Assembly (NCBI GenBank): GCA_025526915.1
Contig: JAHLKH010000110.1
Span: 27,250 to 91,249 of the forward strand
Reading direction: 5' to 3'
From: Entophlyctis helioformis
Lineage: Eukaryota > Chytridiomycota > Chytridiomycetes > Chytridiales > Chytriomycetaceae
Length of the DNA: 64,000 nucleotides
Part shown: positions 60,975 to 64,000 of the stretch, piece by piece
Position numbering within the stretch: position 1 is the stretch's first letter
Layout of the letters: each line of letters begins with the position of its first letter
The notes under the pieces: model-generated
Told to the model about the DNA's origin: nothing
The model's database searches: none
Seen by the model: the letters and a program-made list of their open reading frames with translations, nothing else
Made by a program: the position numbers and the translations under genes

Positions 60975-63200
60975 AGCAGGGTTACAGCCCCCTTGACAAG
61001 AGATCCCAGTGTAACGGTTCCTCAGCACAAGAGAGAGACGCAATGTGAGTCTGGTCCGTATTGGTAGCCAGGCGATTGCTGCGGCGAAGACCAGCAGGAG
61101 CTGGACGATCCACAGACGCAGGCATGCGGCGAGTTGGTTGAGGTGCATGTGGGCGGGTGTCCAATAAAGCAGCGAGGCACTGGTCCAGCAGATCAGGTGC
61201 AGTCTCGCGCAGCTCAGCCTCTGAGCGGTACTCGTTGTGGTGCGGGCCATAGCCGAGGTACGAGACCACAAAGGAGCGGCGGCCGTTGCAAGCGACCTTG
61301 TGTCCAACAATCGCGTCAATCTCCCACTCACCTGCTGCAGGGTCATCAGCAAAGGCGACTGCAGGCGGCTGAGCAGGCAGTGGCCGGCCAGGGAAAGCAG
61401 CGGCCGGATCGCAGTACGGCTTCAGCAGACGGACGTGGAACCACGGATGCAGACGATGCATGGTCGGATGCAGAGCCAGCTTGCAGTTGAGACCATCCAG
61501 TGCGGCATTGACCTCTGTGATCGGCAATGGAACCAGCCAGTTGGGCAGGAACGCATTGGGGCGATGCGTGTCGGTGGGCCACACAATGCCGGCGGCTTGC
61601 AGCATGACCATGTCGCCGACGGCGTAGGCAGGAGCATCCCGGCGGTGGCGATCGGCGTTGCGCTTCTGTCGTTCTTGAGCCTTGGTCAGGTTGGCTGTGG
61701 CATCCACGCGAGCCTTGTCAATGGCGGCGAGCAGGTAGCGGACAGCAGGCGGCGACGATGCTGCCGGCTCGTGTGGCAGTGTGCGAGGCTCGAGACCAAA
61801 GGCGAGGAAGTACGGAGCGTAGCCGGTCGATGCGCTTGGAGCAGAGTTGAGTGCGTGGACAGCCGCATCGAGCATGTGCTCCCAGTTGCTGCCGCGGTGG
61901 TTGGCGTACTTGGACAGCAGGTCCTTGAGCGTGCGGATGGTGCGTTCGGACTGGCCGTTGGTCTCCTGGTGGCGGGCCGTTGCCATGACTTGCTCAATAT
62001 CCAGCGCCGCACAGAGCGCCGTCCAGAAGGCAGACAGGAAGCGAGCGTCGCGGTCCGAGACGACAGACGACGGCAGGCCATGGCCAGCGAGCACCCATCG
62101 GTTGAGGAACAGCGCGGCAAGGTCCTCGGCAGTCGCATCGCGTCGCGTCGGCACGCACTTGACAAGCTTTGTCAGGCGATCCACAATCACAAACAGAGCG
62201 TCGTTGCCCTCGTCCGACATGGGCAGCAAGGCAATGTCGCAGGCCACAGACTGGAAGCGGTCGGCAGGGATGGGCAGCGGGTGCAGCAGACCGGCAGGAG
62301 CCTGCGTCGACGAGTTGAACCGCTGGCAGGCGTCGCAGAGCCCACAAAGCGGCCAACCGACGCAGCCATGTCTGGCCAGTAGTAATGCGCACGCAGACGG
62401 CGAACAGTGCGGGCTTGTCCCTGGTGGCCGGCATGGGCCGGCTCGTGGTACGAGGTGAGCAGGTCGGTGCGCACTTGACCGTCGGGGATGTACATGCAGC
62501 CCTCGTAGAACCACAGGCCGTCAACCAGCTCGAGCTTGGCTGCCAACTGACGCTCGTGTGCAGAGCAGCATCGACAGGATCGGCTTTCCAGCGAGCGACG
62601 TTGAGCAGGAACGGATCGGCAGCAATCAGTGGGCGGATGCGAGCAGCGATGCCAGAGGTGTCCGTCGTCAGGGCAGACACTTCAACCTTTGCACGGCATC
62701 GAGCGCAGTGCGGAGCAACAGTCACATGGCGCGACAGCATGTCGGCAAGGTGGTTCTCACCGCTCTGGATGTACTGGACCACAGCATCAAACTCCTGCAG
62801 CTCCATGATCCAGCGAGCCTGGCGGTACGACAGCTTGGGCTGCGTCGAGATCCAGCGCAGCGACGCATGGTCGGTGTGGATGGTGAAGTGCACGCTGAGC
62901 AGGTAGTGCCGGTACTTGTCGCAGGTGTCCACGATCGCCAGCATCTCGCGCTCGTGGGTCGGGTAGTTGCGTTCCGCATCGTTGAGCTTGCGCGAGTAGA
63001 ACGAGACCGGATGGATCTTGGCCGTGCCGTCTGCATCGACATGCTTCTGGCCAATCCAGCCACCAATGGCAAACTCGGATGCGTCCACACAGCCATGATC
63101 CAGACCCTGCACAAGCATGTCTGTCCTGGCACGATGGAGTGCACTGTCCTTGAGCTGCTTCTTGACCATGGTGCACTCCATGCCATCCAGCAGCTGTGCA
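60975..63200 (-). mobile_element. Ty3/gypsy (chromovirus-like) retrotransposon remnant: RNase H, integrase, chromodomain-like end
   Basis: On the minus strand the order is RNase H, then integrase, then a chromodomain-like end, i.e. gypsy order. RNase H: VDASEFAIGGWIGQ, FYSRKLNDAERNYPTHEREM, HTDHASLRWIS, ENHLADMLSR (D-E-D-D set). Integrase zinc region: YHEPAHAGHQGQARTVRRLR, HYYWPDM, CDACQRF. Catalytic core: Asp in ACDIALLPM, Asp in VVSDRDARFLSAFW, Glu in NGQSERTIRTLKDLL. C-terminal: EWEIDAIVGHKVACNGRRSF, VVSYLGYGPHHNEY, chromodomain-like. Reverse transcriptase, gag and recognisable LTRs are missing; the element stops abruptly near 63200. The frame is broken near 62400-62540. It is a fossil, oriented away from the telomere. 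Confidence 0.85.
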
Positions 63201-63778
63201 ATCACTCCAAAGTCAAGACCAAGGAGCAGGATCTGATGGATGCGATCAATGCCCAGCAGAATGGCATTGCCATGTGGCTGGAGAATGCCACGCAATCCTC
63301 TTCTGAGGATGTCAACAGGATGGCCAGGTCTGTGCGTCCTTGGATGCTCCAGCCATCCCGAGCTGATTGAGGACACTTGCTCTCTCACAGACTGGCGTGT
63401 GCCTATTGACCACTTGAATGGCATCGAGTTGACCATCATGGAGGTTCAAGGCAAAGAACAACTCGTACGCATGTGGATGTGTAATGGATGTAGGATAGTC
63501 ATTTGAATACATTCACAAGCAGTGTTGGCTCCGTTTTACAGAGGCGTCTGACAAAGTGTTTGAGATTTAGGGGGGTCATCCGCGTTTCACTGCCAGAGTC
63601 ACTGCCAGCCAAATCACCTCCAGAATCACCTCCAAGTTTGGGCCAAAATTGGTCGCCGAAATCGATGACCCATCGAAGACAGAGTGCCGTTAGGGCACAC
63701 AACCATGGGAACATACCGCACCAGGTTAGGGAGAAAGCCCTGTAAATGCTCTTTCCAACGCACAAAACCTCAGGTCTC
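63201..63778. other. Subtelomeric unique DNA next to the telomere
   Basis: A plus-strand frame, SKVKTKEQDLMDAINAQQNG through SSSEDVNRMARSVRPW (63205-63370), is amphipathic and protein-like but unassigned; it may be a gene fragment interrupted by the retroelement. From 63560 to 63640 there is a CAGAGTCACTGCCAGCCAAATCACC-type short direct repetition (CACTGCCAG, CACCTCCA). A degenerate GGTTAGGGAG lies at 63724. Confidence 0.4.
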
Positions 63779-63789
63779 TAGGGTTAGGG

Positions 63790-63830
<41 letters not shown>

Positions 63831-63868
63831 GGTTAGGGTTAGGGTTAGGGTTAGGGTTAGGGTTAGGG

Positions 63869-63909
<41 letters not shown>

Positions 63910-63993
63910 GGTTAGGTTAGGGTTAGGGTTAGGGTTAGGGTTAGGGTTAGGGTTAGGGTTAGGGTTAGGGTTAGGGTTAGGGTTAGGGTTAGG
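63779..63993 (+). repeat. Telomere repeat array (TTAGGG)n
   Basis: About 35 head-to-tail TTAGGG units, G-strand running 5' to 3' toward the window end, as expected for a right chromosome end. Variants: TTTAGGG at about 63808 and 63886, and one shortened TTAGG unit near 63915. The array is followed by ATCTCTC, which is not telomeric. Confidence 0.97.
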
Positions 63994-64000
63994 ATCTCTC

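Noticed and set aside
58162..60998. Possible LTR pair around the subtelomeric genes
   Set aside because: The similarity between 58162-58181 and 60979-60998 is only a short C-rich core with mismatches; no TG...CA ends or target-site duplications were visible.
61237..62382. 381-codon plus-strand frame in the retroelement
   Set aside because: Antisense to the integrase, whose catalytic residues are clear on the minus strand.

Overview
The window is a gene-dense, intron-rich, GC-rich eukaryotic sequence that runs from a housekeeping region at the left into a subtelomere and a TTAGGG telomere array at the right end. Three things together suggest a zoosporic fungus, most likely a chytrid of the Rhizophydiales type (inference, not proven): a ciliary MORN-repeat gene (RSPH10B-like), fungal genes (an RTC4-domain protein, a Kre9/Knh1-like wall protein, AVT-type vacuolar transporters), and families I associate with chytrid genomes (ankyrin proteins with VVKWLHENRTEGC-type repeats, plant-type LRR proteins, secreted S8 proteases). 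Introns are short (about 60-180 nt), GT-AG with two GC-AG cases, and many carry simple repeats.

Layout. 1-13 kb: 3' end of an unknown gene, EMC7 (-), a dienoyl-CoA isomerase ECH1 (+), RSPH10B-like (+), proteasome chaperone PSMG2 (-) and TRAPPC10 (+). 13-19 kb: a divergent pair of paralogues with a CHORD-like Cys/His module; one partner also has an MLKL/HeLo-like helical N-terminus. 19-31 kb: DPH2, ZNHIT3, ribosomal protein L15, NDUFAF7, an RNF220-type E3 ligase, an RTC4-domain protein and the LYR-type assembly factor FMC1. 32-41 kb: a small membrane protein, a Kre9-like surface protein, a mitochondrial enoyl-CoA hydratase, three tandem secreted membrane-anchored paralogues produced by segmental duplication, and a multi-pass membrane protein. 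41-46 kb: two S8 (subtilisin/proteinase K) proteases and an M50-like metalloprotease. 46-49 kb: a tandem pair of low-complexity proteins with W-x-R-A repeats. 49-56 kb: a PLOD-type glycosyltransferase, an AVT amino-acid transporter and a type II glycosyltransferase. 56-61 kb: an ankyrin protein and an LRR membrane protein whose introns separate the repeats. 61-63.2 kb: a 5'-truncated Ty3/gypsy (chromovirus-like) pol remnant. The end is about 215 nt of TTAGGG.

Almost every conserved long gene is broken by one or more one-nucleotide losses of frame, nearly all in the same direction (one base missing). One lies in a run where restoring a single A recovers the family consensus. The simplest reading is homopolymer deletions in a long-read assembly, so CDS spans here are given as gene extents (start codon to stop codon, introns included) and should not be read as literal uninterrupted frames.

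Functional themes: mitochondrial and ER quality control (NDUFAF7, FMC1, EMC7), fatty-acid oxidation (two crotonases), trafficking (TRAPPC10), flagellum (RSPH10B) and, toward the telomere, an environment-facing repertoire of proteases, wall and surface proteins and repeat receptors.
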